A stretch of DNA of 10,232 bases from Lachnospiraceae bacterium UBA7188 (GCA_002490995.1 DKVC01000062.1:1-10232); one strand, 5' to 3'. Counted from the stretch's first letter, positions 1-6,492 are shown. Notes: generated by a model not told the origin, from the letters alone. Translations and numbers: made by a program.

Positions 1-17
1 CTAAAGAAGTTGTATCA

Positions 18-39
18 GTTATTTTCCGACAATTCCTAA
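18..39 (-). repeat. 22-bp repeat, copy A (inverted relative to copy B)
   Basis: Read on the minus strand, this copy contains GGAATTGTCGGAAAATAA and matches 9222-9243 of the plus strand at all 22 positions. Similarity continues for about 10 further bases on the 3' side (AACTGATACA here, AACCGCTGCA in copy B). It lies about 60 bases past the stop codon of the minus-strand lipoprotein gene and points out of the left edge of the window, presumably towards a leftward gene. No sigma-A -10 box follows at a suitable distance. The function is unknown. Confidence 0.8.
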
Positions 40-98
40 AGGAAATTGCCTGCGGGGTTATCACAGCGTGAACTGCGGCTGGAGGGGGGAGGGCAAAA

Positions 99-2306
99 TC
101 ACCCTCCGGCCCTCTCGTCCAGATAAAGCTGTACCCTGTTCTGGATCACATCTATCGTATCCTCCAGACTTTTTGTTTCCGAGAAATACGCTCCCAGTTC
201 CTCTTCCAGGATTGCGGAAATGCGGGAGGGATCTTCCGGCAGGGGCACAGCGGACTCCAGGATTGCCATGTATTCCTCCAGGTAAGTGGTGCCGTCGGGC
301 TTTAGTTCCAGGGGCTGCTGTATCAGTTCATCGGAAGGTCCTCTTATCAGGAGCACAGGGGTTCCCAGATATGACTCTTCCTTTACCTTGTCTCTGGCTA
401 CGTCCATTCTGGCGCAGCATTTTTCCGCAATGAACTGCCTGTCATAATCCAGTAATTGAGAGATATAGTCTGTGATTTCCTCCAGGTGTTCCGCTTCTTT
501 GTTCACTGCCAGGTAGCCGTACGCATTGCCTGTATAATGTCCGCTGTCCCCATAGGAAGGATAGCCTGTCAGGTGGATTTCGTCCCCATATCCGGCAAGG
601 GCGGCAGAAAAATCCTGAAGCCCCCAGTTGACATAAAATAGCTGTGCCATACAGTTTCCTTCATGTATAAGACGATTTACCGTCTCATCGCCCATATAGA
701 TATCTTCACCGGGAGAACGGGTCCTGCCGCCGTATTGAAGGCATATTTCCAGCAGGCGCCTGAAATCTTCATGGTCAAAATGGGCCTGTCCCTGCTCCAG
801 GTCAAGAAAGGGCGTACCAGACAGACAGGGCAATAAGTTAAAGAAAAGTCTGTAGCCGTCCAGCTTATAAGGGTTGCCCAGGAGCAGTTCCCAGTCATCC
901 CGGCTTTCTGCTGTCGTGAGCATATCGGAAAGTGTCCAGGAATCTTCCGCCCATACAGTATTCGGTACCGCCATGCTGATCAGATCGAAACCGGGCGATA
1001 TGCCCACCATATGTCCGTCTATGGTGCAGTCCTGGATGACACAGGGGAAGAGCTGCTCATAGATAGCAGGCGGAATCAGCTCCGACAGATCCATCAGTAC
1101 ATCTTTTTCCGCAAGCAGCTTCATGTCCTCCTTTGACAGCCACAGCAGTTCAGGCCCATCACCCGAAGCCAGTTCCATGAAAATACGATCCCGGGAGGCC
1201 TCTTCCGTACTTTTTTCCATCTTAATGGGGCATTCCGGGTGCACGGAGGAATAGGAGGATGCAGCCTTGACGGAATAGCGGGATACATCATCATACAGAC
1301 AGGCAAGCCTGATTTCATCTTCCGCCCGGGGCGCTTCATCTGACAGCACATAGACACCCGGATTTTTCTCCGTCGGGCAGCAGACCAGCACATCTCCGGA
1401 AGAATTGAGGAAAAGCGCCGGGTCAGTGGTGAGCGTGGGGATATTGCTGTCGGAAAGCCGGATTAATTCCTGCCGGGTATCATCTGCCATATTCCACCGG
1501 TACAGCCGTTCATTTGCTATATAATACAGAATGTTTCCCTCGCTCAGGCACAGGGCTGAGATGAATTCCCCGTCCAGGCTGCCGAAGAGCCTGCTGCCGT
1601 TGGTGTCCCTGTCAAACCGGAACAGGGAAGAGGATTCATTATCGGCATCCCACTCACAGAATATGGTACTGCCGTCCGGGCTGTCGAAAACAATGCGGTT
1701 TTCCCGGAAGTCGGGATTCCAGGGATAGCTTTCCCGGTCCGGAAAGTCTTCCTCCAGGGATAAGAGGTTTCCTTCCAGATCCGTTGTCACCAGAAAATCA
1801 TGGTAATCCTCCCCCTTGGGTTCACTGAGGCGGAAGGACAATTCGCTGTCATTTACCAGCTCCATGGATTTGACACTATATGCTTCCCTCCCCGGAAGGG
1901 ACAGTGTGAAGGGAAGTTCTTTCAGCTGCTGCGTATCTCCGTCAAACAGATACAGGGCGTACTGCCAGATATCCGCCTCGTCGCTCAGATCCTTACAGGC
2001 AGTAAGCAGGTATAGCCTGCTGCCGTAGCTGTCTGTGCGTATAAGTTTCCCATAATTGTCCGAATTCGGAAAATTCAGCGTCAGCGGGATATATTTTGTT
2101 ACAAACAGGGGATCTCCCTGGGTGAGTGCCGGCACTTTCGCCAATGTCTGTCCCGCTTCGCCGGCGGGGGTTCCGGAAGAGGAAGCCTGTGTCTGTCCGT
2201 CGGCGGAACCTGCGGAAAGAGATTCCGGAGACTCCTTTTTGCCGCAGCCAATGGTAAGAAAAAGGGCAGTGCTCAACAGAAGGGCAGTGAGAATCATTTT
2301 TTTCAT
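99..2306 (-). CDS. Lipoprotein with N-terminal beta-propeller-like region and C-terminal solute-binding-protein-like domain
   Basis: Predicted 735-residue membrane-anchored lipoprotein facing the cell exterior. The ATG at 2304-2306 is preferred over one seven codons upstream because GGAGG sits just before it (GACGGAGGTTTCACA-ATG) and the protein then opens with a signal peptide, MKKMILTALLLSTALFLTIG, ending in a lipobox-like TIGC with Cys21. A Ser/Gly/Ala-rich linker follows to about residue 55. Residues about 65-325 show repeated short strand patterns (LYLLTA, YALYLFDGDTQQL, ILYYIANERLYRWNM) typical of beta-propellers. Residues about 332-735 resemble family 1 extracellular solute-binding proteins (ELASGDGPELLWLS, then DVLMDLSELI, then GYLAVNK). 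Binding proteins are normally near 430 residues, so this is a fusion-like architecture. It is the last gene of the BlaI/M56 operon, 24 bases after the M56 stop. No ABC permease is visible. The ligand is unknown; it could be a co-sensor or effector rather than a transporter part. Confidence 0.85.
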   Translation of the reverse strand: MKKMILTALLLSTALFLTIGCGKKESPESLSAGSADGQTQASSSGTPAGEAGQTLAKVPALTQGDPLFVTKYIPLTLNFPNSDNYGKLIRTDSYGSRLYLLTACKDLSDEADIWQYALYLFDGDTQQLKELPFTLSLPGREAYSVKSMELVNDSELSFRLSEPKGEDYHDFLVTTDLEGNLLSLEEDFPDRESYPWNPDFRENRIVFDSPDGSTIFCEWDADNESSSLFRFDRDTNGSRLFGSLDGEFISALCLSEGNILYYIANERLYRWNMADDTRQELIRLSDSNIPTLTTDPALFLNSSGDVLVCCPTEKNPGVYVLSDEAPRAEDEIRLACLYDDVSRYSVKAASSYSSVHPECPIKMEKSTEEASRDRIFMELASGDGPELLWLSKEDMKLLAEKDVLMDLSELIPPAIYEQLFPCVIQDCTIDGHMVGISPGFDLISMAVPNTVWAEDSWTLSDMLTTAESRDDWELLLGNPYKLDGYRLFFNLLPCLSGTPFLDLEQGQAHFDHEDFRRLLEICLQYGGRTRSPGEDIYMGDETVNRLIHEGNCMAQLFYVNWGLQDFSAALAGYGDEIHLTGYPSYGDSGHYTGNAYGYLAVNKEAEHLEEITDYISQLLDYDRQFIAEKCCARMDVARDKVKEESYLGTPVLLIRGPSDELIQQPLELKPDGTTYLEEYMAILESAVPLPEDPSRISAILEEELGAYFSETKSLEDTIDVIQNRVQLYLDERAGG

Positions 2307-2330
2307 TGTGAAACCTCCGTCATACATCGA

Positions 2331-4373
2331 TTATTTTACCTGCGGCTTCTCCGGTACAGCCGGCAGGGCGGCATCATAGGTGTAGCGCATCAGATATTTT
2401 CCGTCGTACAATATCAGGAATTCCGGTTCCGCTCCCGTTTCTATCAGGGCCATTCCGGTAAATATTCTTCTGCTGTTGTACATGGGGCAGAAATTACCGT
2501 CGATTACCTGTTCTATGCATTCTCCGTACAGTTCGTGCCAGTACAGCCCGCCGTGTGTCAGGATATAGACGCCGTTCCTGTAGGGATACAGTATGGGCGG
2601 TTCCCCGTCGTATTCCCACAATGACGCGTTTTCCGCCACGAAATTCGAAAGCATCTGATCCTGCAGGTCCGCCATATCGCCGGTTCTCAAATCGAAAAGC
2701 AGGACACCGCTTTCGTTTACCAGATAGAGCATATTTTCATCGGCTGCTGCGTGGGTGGCTTCCCATGTATTTTCCATCAGGAACTGAGTTTCGCCTGTGA
2801 CAGGGTCTATTTTATAATATCTGTTGGATGAGCCTGTTTTTTCAGCTGCAAAAAAGCTGCCATGGCTGTAAAAATGCCGGGTATCATTTTTTTCGGGAAT
2901 TTCCAGAGGTATTTCTTTACCGCTTTCGGTAATCAGAAAATGGCCAAAAGTTGTCTCCTTTTTTGCGTGGGAATAACGGTACTCCTGAAACACGCGGGCG
3001 CCGTTTATAGAGCCAGCTGTCCGTATGGCATCCCGCCGATACAATTCCTCAGTTCCCAGGGGCATATCTTCTGCCCTTACCGTCTCGAAAGTAATTCCTC
3101 CATCCGAAGAAAGCAAATCAAATCCGGCATGGGCAATCAGACGGATGGTATTTCCCTCCTGGGCGATGGCCGGGAACGTTTTTACTGTTGCCGTTCCGGT
3201 AAATTTTACGGCGGTTTCCACATACCGTCCCATAACCGGCGCAGCCAGTGTTTTCCCGAAGGTGCACAACGCTGACATGGCGCAGCAAAGCATTACCATG
3301 GATGCCGTAAGAAGTCCCGTATGCTTTTTCTCCGCAGCAATGTGGGCAATCCGTTCTTTCAATTCCCGCTTACCGGAAGCCATGGCGGTTTCGCAGGAAA
3401 ACATCCAGGGCCGCCGGAAAGAAGCAGCCATCTCAATCAGAGTGCATCCGTATTCCTGTGCCCGGTTCTCTCCCAACAGGCGCAGCACACCCTCGTCGCA
3501 GGCAAGCTCGCAATCCCGGGCTGCCAGGCGGACTCCGATCCATACCAGCGGATGAAACCAGTATGTAATCAGGCACAGACTCCGGACAAACGCCCATATA
3601 TGGTCTCCATGGCGGTAATGGGTCAGCTCGTGGGCGATTGCATATTCCTGGTGTTTTTGGGTCCGTACACAGCCTGGCGTCAGATAAATGACGGGATACA
3701 GTATTCCGGTCAGACAGGGGGTGCCGGCATTATCTGACACATATATTCTGATAAGTCCCTCCCGGCCCAGATATTTTCGCTTCCGGGAAAGCCTGAGACG
3801 GTACAGAAGGCTGATGATTACTGTCCAGACAGCCATTGCCGTCATACCTGCATACCAGATAACCCGCAGCAGGTGTTCGAGAGAAAAGCTGCCGGCCGAT
3901 TGCCTTTCTGATATCGTTCCAGGCTTTCCGGGAGAAGGGCAGCTTTCCATAAGAGTCACGGATGCCTTCAAATTCGTCGAGGAAGACTCGGGGGATGAGT
4001 TTTCCCGGATATGCTGTGTGAAAGGCTGTTCTTCTGTCTGGCCGGTTCCGGTTGTCTCCTGGGTGGGCAGAACTTCCTGCTTGCTGTCCGCTGTGTTTTT
4101 ATGCAGAATTTGCTCTTTGCTGGAAAGAAAGAGAGCAGCTTTGGAGAAAGCTTCCGAATCGGCGGCCCACTCTGCGATTCGCTGTGCTGCGGGATACATC
4201 CGGTTCATAATATTGAAGGGATTCTCGAACAGGGTAACCGGCATCAGCAGGCGAACCGCTGCCAGCAGCCACAGGGCATACTGCAGGCGTCTGCTGATCC
4301 GGTTCCGGCACAGGCGGCGCATCACAATCAGCATTCCGATCAAAAGGGATGACGTGATGATGTTCTCTGACAT
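2331..4373 (-). CDS. BlaR1/MecR1-family (M56) membrane zinc metallopeptidase with unusual sensor domain
   Basis: A 680-residue membrane protease-sensor. Hydrophobic segments lie near residues 5-18, 30-49, 170-191, 259-280 and 353-377. The zinc protease motif is HELTH (His248, Glu249, His252), followed by the family's downstream ELACDE (Glu289 to Glu294), which supplies the likely third ligand. In BlaR1 and MecR1, ligand binding outside the cell activates this cytoplasmic protease and leads to loss of the partner repressor. Here the extracytoplasmic part (about 378-680) has propeller-like repeats (YYKIDPVTGETQFL, LYLVNESGVLLFDLRTGDM). I see no SxxK and KTG pair of the kind expected in a transpeptidase-like sensor, so the signal is probably not a beta-lactam. 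A long polar insert (about 75-165) separates the second and third membrane segments. The start lies one base past the repressor stop, and the AAAGGG ribosome site lies inside the repressor gene, implying coupled translation. Confidence 0.9.
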   Translation of the reverse strand: MSENIITSSLLIGMLIVMRRLCRNRISRRLQYALWLLAAVRLLMPVTLFENPFNIMNRMYPAAQRIAEWAADSEAFSKAALFLSSKEQILHKNTADSKQEVLPTQETTGTGQTEEQPFTQHIRENSSPESSSTNLKASVTLMESCPSPGKPGTISERQSAGSFSLEHLLRVIWYAGMTAMAVWTVIISLLYRLRLSRKRKYLGREGLIRIYVSDNAGTPCLTGILYPVIYLTPGCVRTQKHQEYAIAHELTHYRHGDHIWAFVRSLCLITYWFHPLVWIGVRLAARDCELACDEGVLRLLGENRAQEYGCTLIEMAASFRRPWMFSCETAMASGKRELKERIAHIAAEKKHTGLLTASMVMLCCAMSALCTFGKTLAAPVMGRYVETAVKFTGTATVKTFPAIAQEGNTIRLIAHAGFDLLSSDGGITFETVRAEDMPLGTEELYRRDAIRTAGSINGARVFQEYRYSHAKKETTFGHFLITESGKEIPLEIPEKNDTRHFYSHGSFFAAEKTGSSNRYYKIDPVTGETQFLMENTWEATHAAADENMLYLVNESGVLLFDLRTGDMADLQDQMLSNFVAENASLWEYDGEPPILYPYRNGVYILTHGGLYWHELYGECIEQVIDGNFCPMYNSRRIFTGMALIETGAEPEFLILYDGKYLMRYTYDAALPAVPEKPQVK

Positions 4374-4374
4374 A

Positions 4375-4749
4375 TTATTTCCCTTTCTTCAGCATATCGT
4401 ACAATTCGTCAATTTCATCTTTGCTGAACATGTTTTCCTTCAGCATGGTATTCATCATCATGCCGGCGGAACCTTTAAATACCCGTTTCAGCAGGCTGGC
4501 GGTCTCCGCCGCTGCCGCTTCGTCCTTTCCTATGGCGGGATAGTATTGTTTGGCTTTGCCGTCTTCCTTATAATAAATGATGCCTTTCTCCGTCATACGG
4601 CTCAGCAGAGTGAATACCGTGCTTTTGCTCCAGCCCAGCTCATCCTTCAGTTCGTGGTATAGCTGTATGGTAGTCATGGGGCTCTTTTCCCATAGCTTTT
4701 CCATAATGTATCTGTCGCTTTGCTGTAAGATTGCGGTTTTTTCCTTCAT
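4375..4749 (-). CDS. BlaI/MecI/CopY-family winged-helix repressor
   Basis: A 124-residue dimeric DNA-binding repressor, close to the family's usual length. The N-terminal winged helix spans about residues 8-72, with recognition helix KSTVFTLLSRMTEKGII and wing YYKEDGKAKQYYPAI. The C-terminal dimerisation region ends in FSKDEIDELYDMLKK. The ATG is preceded by ACGGAGGCTGAC, a strong ribosome site. The next gene encodes the M56 partner, as in bla and mec regulons. Two matching operators lie in the promoter, so the gene very probably represses its own operon. At the position where staphylococcal BlaI and MecI are cut (Asn101-Phe102), this protein has Asn100-Thr101. The copper-responsive CopY subgroup is less likely, because no Cys-x-Cys metal motif is seen at the C terminus. 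Confidence 0.93.
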   Translation of the reverse strand: MKEKTAILQQSDRYIMEKLWEKSPMTTIQLYHELKDELGWSKSTVFTLLSRMTEKGIIYYKEDGKAKQYYPAIGKDEAAAAETASLLKRVFKGSAGMMMNTMLKENMFSKDEIDELYDMLKKGK

Positions 4750-4845
4750 GTCAGCCTCCGTTTCTTTCGTTTTCGCATGATTGTGTGTAATAAATTTGGG
4801 TGTAACAAATAATTAACAGGGAACCACTGGGGGACAGAAAGAACG

Positions 4846-4857
4846 TTACACCTGTAA
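4846..4857 (-). promoter_or_regulatory. BlaI-type operator 1 (start-point proximal)
   Basis: TTACACCTGTAA is a perfect five-base dyad around a two-base centre and fits the TACA-N2-TGTA core of BlaI/MecI operators. It lies just downstream of the -10 box and covers the expected transcription start near 4855. It sits inside an 18-base direct repeat (4844-4861 and 4876-4893, 16 of 18 identical). Confidence 0.85.
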
Positions 4858-4861
4858 AGCT

Positions 4862-4890
4862 ATTATAATACAAAGCGTTACAAATGTAAA
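4862..4890 (-). promoter_or_regulatory. Promoter of the blaI-like/M56/lipoprotein operon
   Basis: On the minus strand, TTTACA (4890-4885) and TATAAT (4867-4862) are separated by 17 bases, close to the ideal sigma-A promoter. Transcription should start near 4855, giving a leader of about 105 bases before the repressor ATG. Operator 2 overlaps the -35 box and operator 1 overlaps the start point, so bound repressor would block polymerase. Confidence 0.88.
4878..4889 (-). promoter_or_regulatory. BlaI-type operator 2 (over the -35 box)
   Basis: TTACAAATGTAA is a perfect dyad centred 32 bp (about three helical turns) from operator 1, so two repressor dimers would sit on the same face of the helix. 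It overlaps the -35 hexamer. A further TGTAA half-site lies immediately beside it at 4894-4898. Confidence 0.87.
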
Positions 4891-4894
4891 GCTG

Positions 4895-5140
4895 TAACTG
4901 CAAATTTTTTTACCGTGAAATACATACTTGTGAGCGCATTGATTCTTGAAAATAGAAGCACTGCTTTTATTGTATGCAGCTTCTTTATCTCGCATCGCGG
5001 GAACTCTCACCCATTATACATTTGGGAATTGTTGGAGAATTTGGCTGTACTTTCTTATGCGATAGCGTATGATGGAGCCAGTGACAAATCGGAATTTGTT
5101 TGGGAGAAAAACGGTCACTGGAAATATGAAAATTCAGTTG
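4895..5140. other. Intergenic stretch, no supported gene
   Basis: Between the operator region and the antitoxin promoter lie about 245 bases with lower GC than the flanking genes. A 79-codon plus-strand frame starting with GTG at 4915 runs to 5154, but it has no ribosome binding site, no recognised motif, and its end runs into the antitoxin promoter. I see no RNA gene or clear hairpin terminator here. Confidence 0.5.
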
Positions 5141-5169
5141 TTGCAAATTATTAGATAATATGCTACTAT
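5141..5169 (+). promoter_or_regulatory. Promoter of the antisense (antitoxin) RNA
   Basis: TTGCAA (5141-5146), 17 bases, then TACTAT (5164-5169), preceded by TGC, which gives an extended -10. Transcription should begin near 5176, at the GGG opening the inverted-repeat element. No ribosome binding site and start codon follow, which suits a non-coding RNA. Confidence 0.65.
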
Positions 5170-5202
5170 AAAAAAGGGAAAACCATAGAAGCGGCTTTAC
5201 CC
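5170..5202 (-). terminator. Intrinsic terminator of the toxin mRNA
   Basis: On the minus strand the arms GGGTAAAGCC and GGTTTTCCC form a 9-bp stem with one bulged U and an 8-base loop (GCTTCTAT), followed at once by six Ts. This is a good intrinsic terminator for the leftward toxin transcript. The T-tract overlaps the region between the antitoxin -10 box and its start point. Confidence 0.65.
5176..5202 (+). repeat. Inverted-repeat element, left copy (antitoxin 5' end / toxin mRNA 3' end)
   Basis: GGGAAAACCATAGAA followed by GCGGCTTTACCC. The 12-base block 5191-5202 is the exact reverse complement of 5400-5411. The block 5176-5188 matches the reverse complement of 5420-5431 apart from one extra A. 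The right copy carries about 8 additional bases between the two blocks. The two copies flank the toxin gene in opposite orientation. Confidence 0.85.
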
Positions 5203-5230
5203 ATTAAGTTTATAGCTAATATAATGCATC

Positions 5231-5264
5231 AGCCGTCACTAATTGCGGTAGTGGCGGCTATTTT
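5231..5264 (+). terminator. Hairpin terminator of the antitoxin RNA, overlapping the toxin stop codon
   Basis: AGCCGTCACTA (5231-5241) and TAGTGGCGGCT (5249-5259) form an 11-bp stem with one G-U pair and a 7-base loop, followed by ATTTTCT. On the minus strand the same hairpin starts within the toxin stop codon, but the G-U pair becomes a C-A mismatch and no T-run follows. It therefore favours plus-strand termination. Confidence 0.7.
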
Positions 5265-5350
5265 CTGCCCCGAAAGATTGCATAACACAAACTTATCAGC
5301 GCAACAATGAAGATACCTATCTGAATCAAATCAGAATATGTAACGTACAT
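5258..5350 (-). CDS. Small hydrophobic holin-like toxin of a type I toxin-antitoxin system
   Basis: A 30-residue peptide, MYVTYSDLIQIGIFIVALIS then LCYAIFRGRK. It has one membrane helix (about residues 8-26) and a basic tail (RGRK). This is the layout of the putative holin-like toxins (Hol_Tox family) widespread in Bacillota, which damage the membrane when overproduced; I recognise the Lachnospiraceae-style sequence pattern from memory. The ribosome site AAAGGAGGG (minus strand of 5357-5365) is very strong. The ATG at 5348-5350 is chosen over one six bases upstream, which sits directly against that site. Its own extended -10 promoter, folded leader and convergent antisense RNA support a type I locus. 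The stop codon is embedded in the antitoxin terminator hairpin. Confidence 0.8.
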   Translation of the reverse strand: MYVTYSDLIQIGIFIVALISLCYAIFRGRK

Positions 5351-5356
5351 TGGCAT

Positions 5357-5402
5357 CCCTCCTTTCGTATGTCTGGAGGGAACGCCCCTCCGAAAAGGAG
5401 GG
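5357..5402 (-). promoter_or_regulatory. Toxin mRNA leader with ribosome-site masking blocks
   Basis: On the toxin mRNA the order is CCCTCC (5402-5397), GGAGGGG (5391-5385), CCCTCC (5380-5375), GGAGGG (5362-5357). The last block is the Shine-Dalgarno sequence. Each CCCTCC can pair with either GGAGGG, so the leader can fold as two successive hairpins that bury the ribosome site or rearrange to expose it. Such masking is common for type I toxins. Confidence 0.7.
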
Positions 5403-5431
5403 TAAAGCCGCCTGTGGCTCTATGGTTTCCC
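5400..5431 (-). repeat. Inverted-repeat element, right copy (toxin mRNA 5' end)
   Basis: Read on the minus strand it begins GGGAAACCATAG and ends GCGGCTTTACCC, the same as the left copy at 5176-5202 except for a spacer of about 8 bases containing GCC-ACA-GGC. In the toxin mRNA this 5' segment is complementary to the terminator segment at the 3' end, so the two ends could pair over about 24 bases. Confidence 0.82.
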
Positions 5432-5452
5432 GATAAAAATACCTGTGCAAAA

Positions 5453-5481
5453 AGCATATCATACGATGGTGGAAAATGCAA
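5453..5481 (-). promoter_or_regulatory. Promoter of the toxin mRNA
   Basis: On the minus strand TTGCAT (5481-5476), 17 bases, then TATGCT (5458-5453), preceded by TGA, which gives an extended -10. Transcription should start near 5446, giving a leader of about 95 bases and a full transcript of about 275 bases to the terminator at 5170. The toxin and antitoxin promoters share the same architecture. Confidence 0.65.
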
Positions 5482-5517
5482 TGTTTATTTTAATCACAAC
5501 ACAAAAAGGTGCATAAA

Positions 5518-6492
5518 ATGAATCAAATCACCATAATCATTCCAAACTACAACGGAGCCAATTTTCTGAAAGAATGCCTTGAAGCCCTGCACTCTCAGGA
5601 AAACGCCCCTGGCTGCAGGACTCTGGTCGTAGACAACGGCTCAACGGACGGCAGCCTGGATCTGCTGAAAGAGCACTTTCCCCAGGTGTCGGTGATTCCG
5701 CTCCCTGAAAACACCGGCTTCTGCCATGCCGTAAACCTGGGGATAGAGGCATCCGATACGCCGTATGTCATTCTCCTGAATAACGACACAAAGGCATACC
5801 CCGGCTTTGTCCGCGCTCTGTATGACGCAATCGAAGCGGATCCGTCCCGGTTTTCGGTCAGTGCCCGGATGCTGATGTGGGATAAGCCGGAGCTGCTCGA
5901 CGGCGCCGGTGACAGGTATTGTGTCCTGGGCTGGGCATATTCCAGGGGAAAGGGTAAGCCTGCCTCCGCATACGGCCAGGCTGCGGAGATTTTCTCTGCC
6001 TGCGGCGGCGCGGCAATCTACAGGAAAAGCATCTTTGAAGAAATCGGACTTTTTGACGAAGCGCATTTTGCCTATCTGGAGGATCTGGATATCGGATACC
6101 GGGCCAGAATCCACGGCTACCGGAATTACTATGAGCCTTCCGCGGAAGTGATCCATTACGGCAGCGCGTCCACCGGTTCCCGCTATAACGAGTGGAAAAC
6201 CGTCCGGGCCGCGGCCAACAGTGTGTATGTCGCCGCCAAAAACATGCCCCTGCTTCAACTCCTCTGGAATCTGCCTTTTCTTTTGGCGGGCTTTTTGGTT
6301 AAATTCTTATTTTTTTGTAAAAAAGGCATGGGAAGGTGCTATCTGAAGGGCCTGGCGGAAGGTGTTAAGAAATCTTTATCCAGGACGGGAAGAACCCGCA
6401 AAACCGCATTTCTATGGGAAAATCTTGGAAATTACCTGGCAATTCAGGGGCAGCTCTACCTGAATCTTCTGCGCATTCTTAAGAAATCTTAA
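5518..6492 (+). CDS. Family 2 glycosyltransferase (rhamnosyltransferase-like)
   Basis: A 324-residue cytoplasmic, membrane-associated enzyme that would transfer a sugar from a nucleotide donor to a growing lipid-linked polysaccharide. It has the GT-A fold: MNQITIIIPNYNG at the N terminus, the nucleotide-binding VVDNGSTDGS (Asp39), the DxD-like NND (88-90), CGGAAIYRKSIFEEIGLFDE, and the acidic pair EDLDIGYR (Glu188-Asp189), where the catalytic base is expected. A hydrophobic segment at about 246-267 may bind the membrane, followed by a basic stretch. The ATG is favoured over an in-frame GTG at 5509 because AAAAAGG lies about eight bases before the ATG and overlaps the GTG. No clear sigma-A promoter is seen upstream on the plus strand. 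The donor and acceptor cannot be told from sequence. Confidence 0.9.
   Translation: MNQITIIIPNYNGANFLKECLEALHSQENAPGCRTLVVDNGSTDGSLDLLKEHFPQVSVIPLPENTGFCHAVNLGIEASDTPYVILLNNDTKAYPGFVRALYDAIEADPSRFSVSARMLMWDKPELLDGAGDRYCVLGWAYSRGKGKPASAYGQAAEIFSACGGAAIYRKSIFEEIGLFDEAHFAYLEDLDIGYRARIHGYRNYYEPSAEVIHYGSASTGSRYNEWKTVRAAANSVYVAAKNMPLLQLLWNLPFLLAGFLVKFLFFCKKGMGRCYLKGLAEGVKKSLSRTGRTRKTAFLWENLGNYLAIQGQLYLNLLRILKKS

Larger units (their letters stand above)
5176..5266 (+). ncRNA. Putative antisense antitoxin RNA (type I toxin-antitoxin)
   Basis: A predicted RNA of about 90 nucleotides, bounded by the extended -10 promoter at 5141-5169 and the hairpin plus T-run at 5231-5264. It is convergent with the toxin gene and overlaps the last codons and the whole 3' untranslated part of the toxin mRNA, so it would be fully complementary to it there. 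Its 5' end can fold into a stem-loop whose loop (AUAGAAGC) is complementary to the loop of the toxin terminator hairpin, a natural site for first contact. The arrangement resembles txpA/RatA of Bacillus subtilis and par of Enterococcus plasmids. Both ends are inferred from promoter and terminator signals only. Confidence 0.6.

Noticed and set aside
40..98. Terminator after the lipoprotein gene
   Set aside because: Only short imperfect stems can be drawn and no T-run follows on the minus strand, so where the operon transcript ends cannot be stated.
3688..4662. 324-codon plus-strand frame opposite the M56 and repressor genes
   Set aside because: It lies wholly antisense to two clearly conserved genes, crosses their junction, and its translation is low-complexity without domain motifs. 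It is a shadow frame.
4915..5154. 79-codon plus-strand open frame with a GTG start in the intergenic region
   Set aside because: It has no ribosome binding site, no recognisable motif or membrane pattern, and its end overlaps the antitoxin promoter. It is more likely chance or a decayed remnant.
5641..6258. 205-codon minus-strand frame opposite the first glycosyltransferase
   Set aside because: It is a shadow of the GT2 gene, with no ribosome site or recognisable product.
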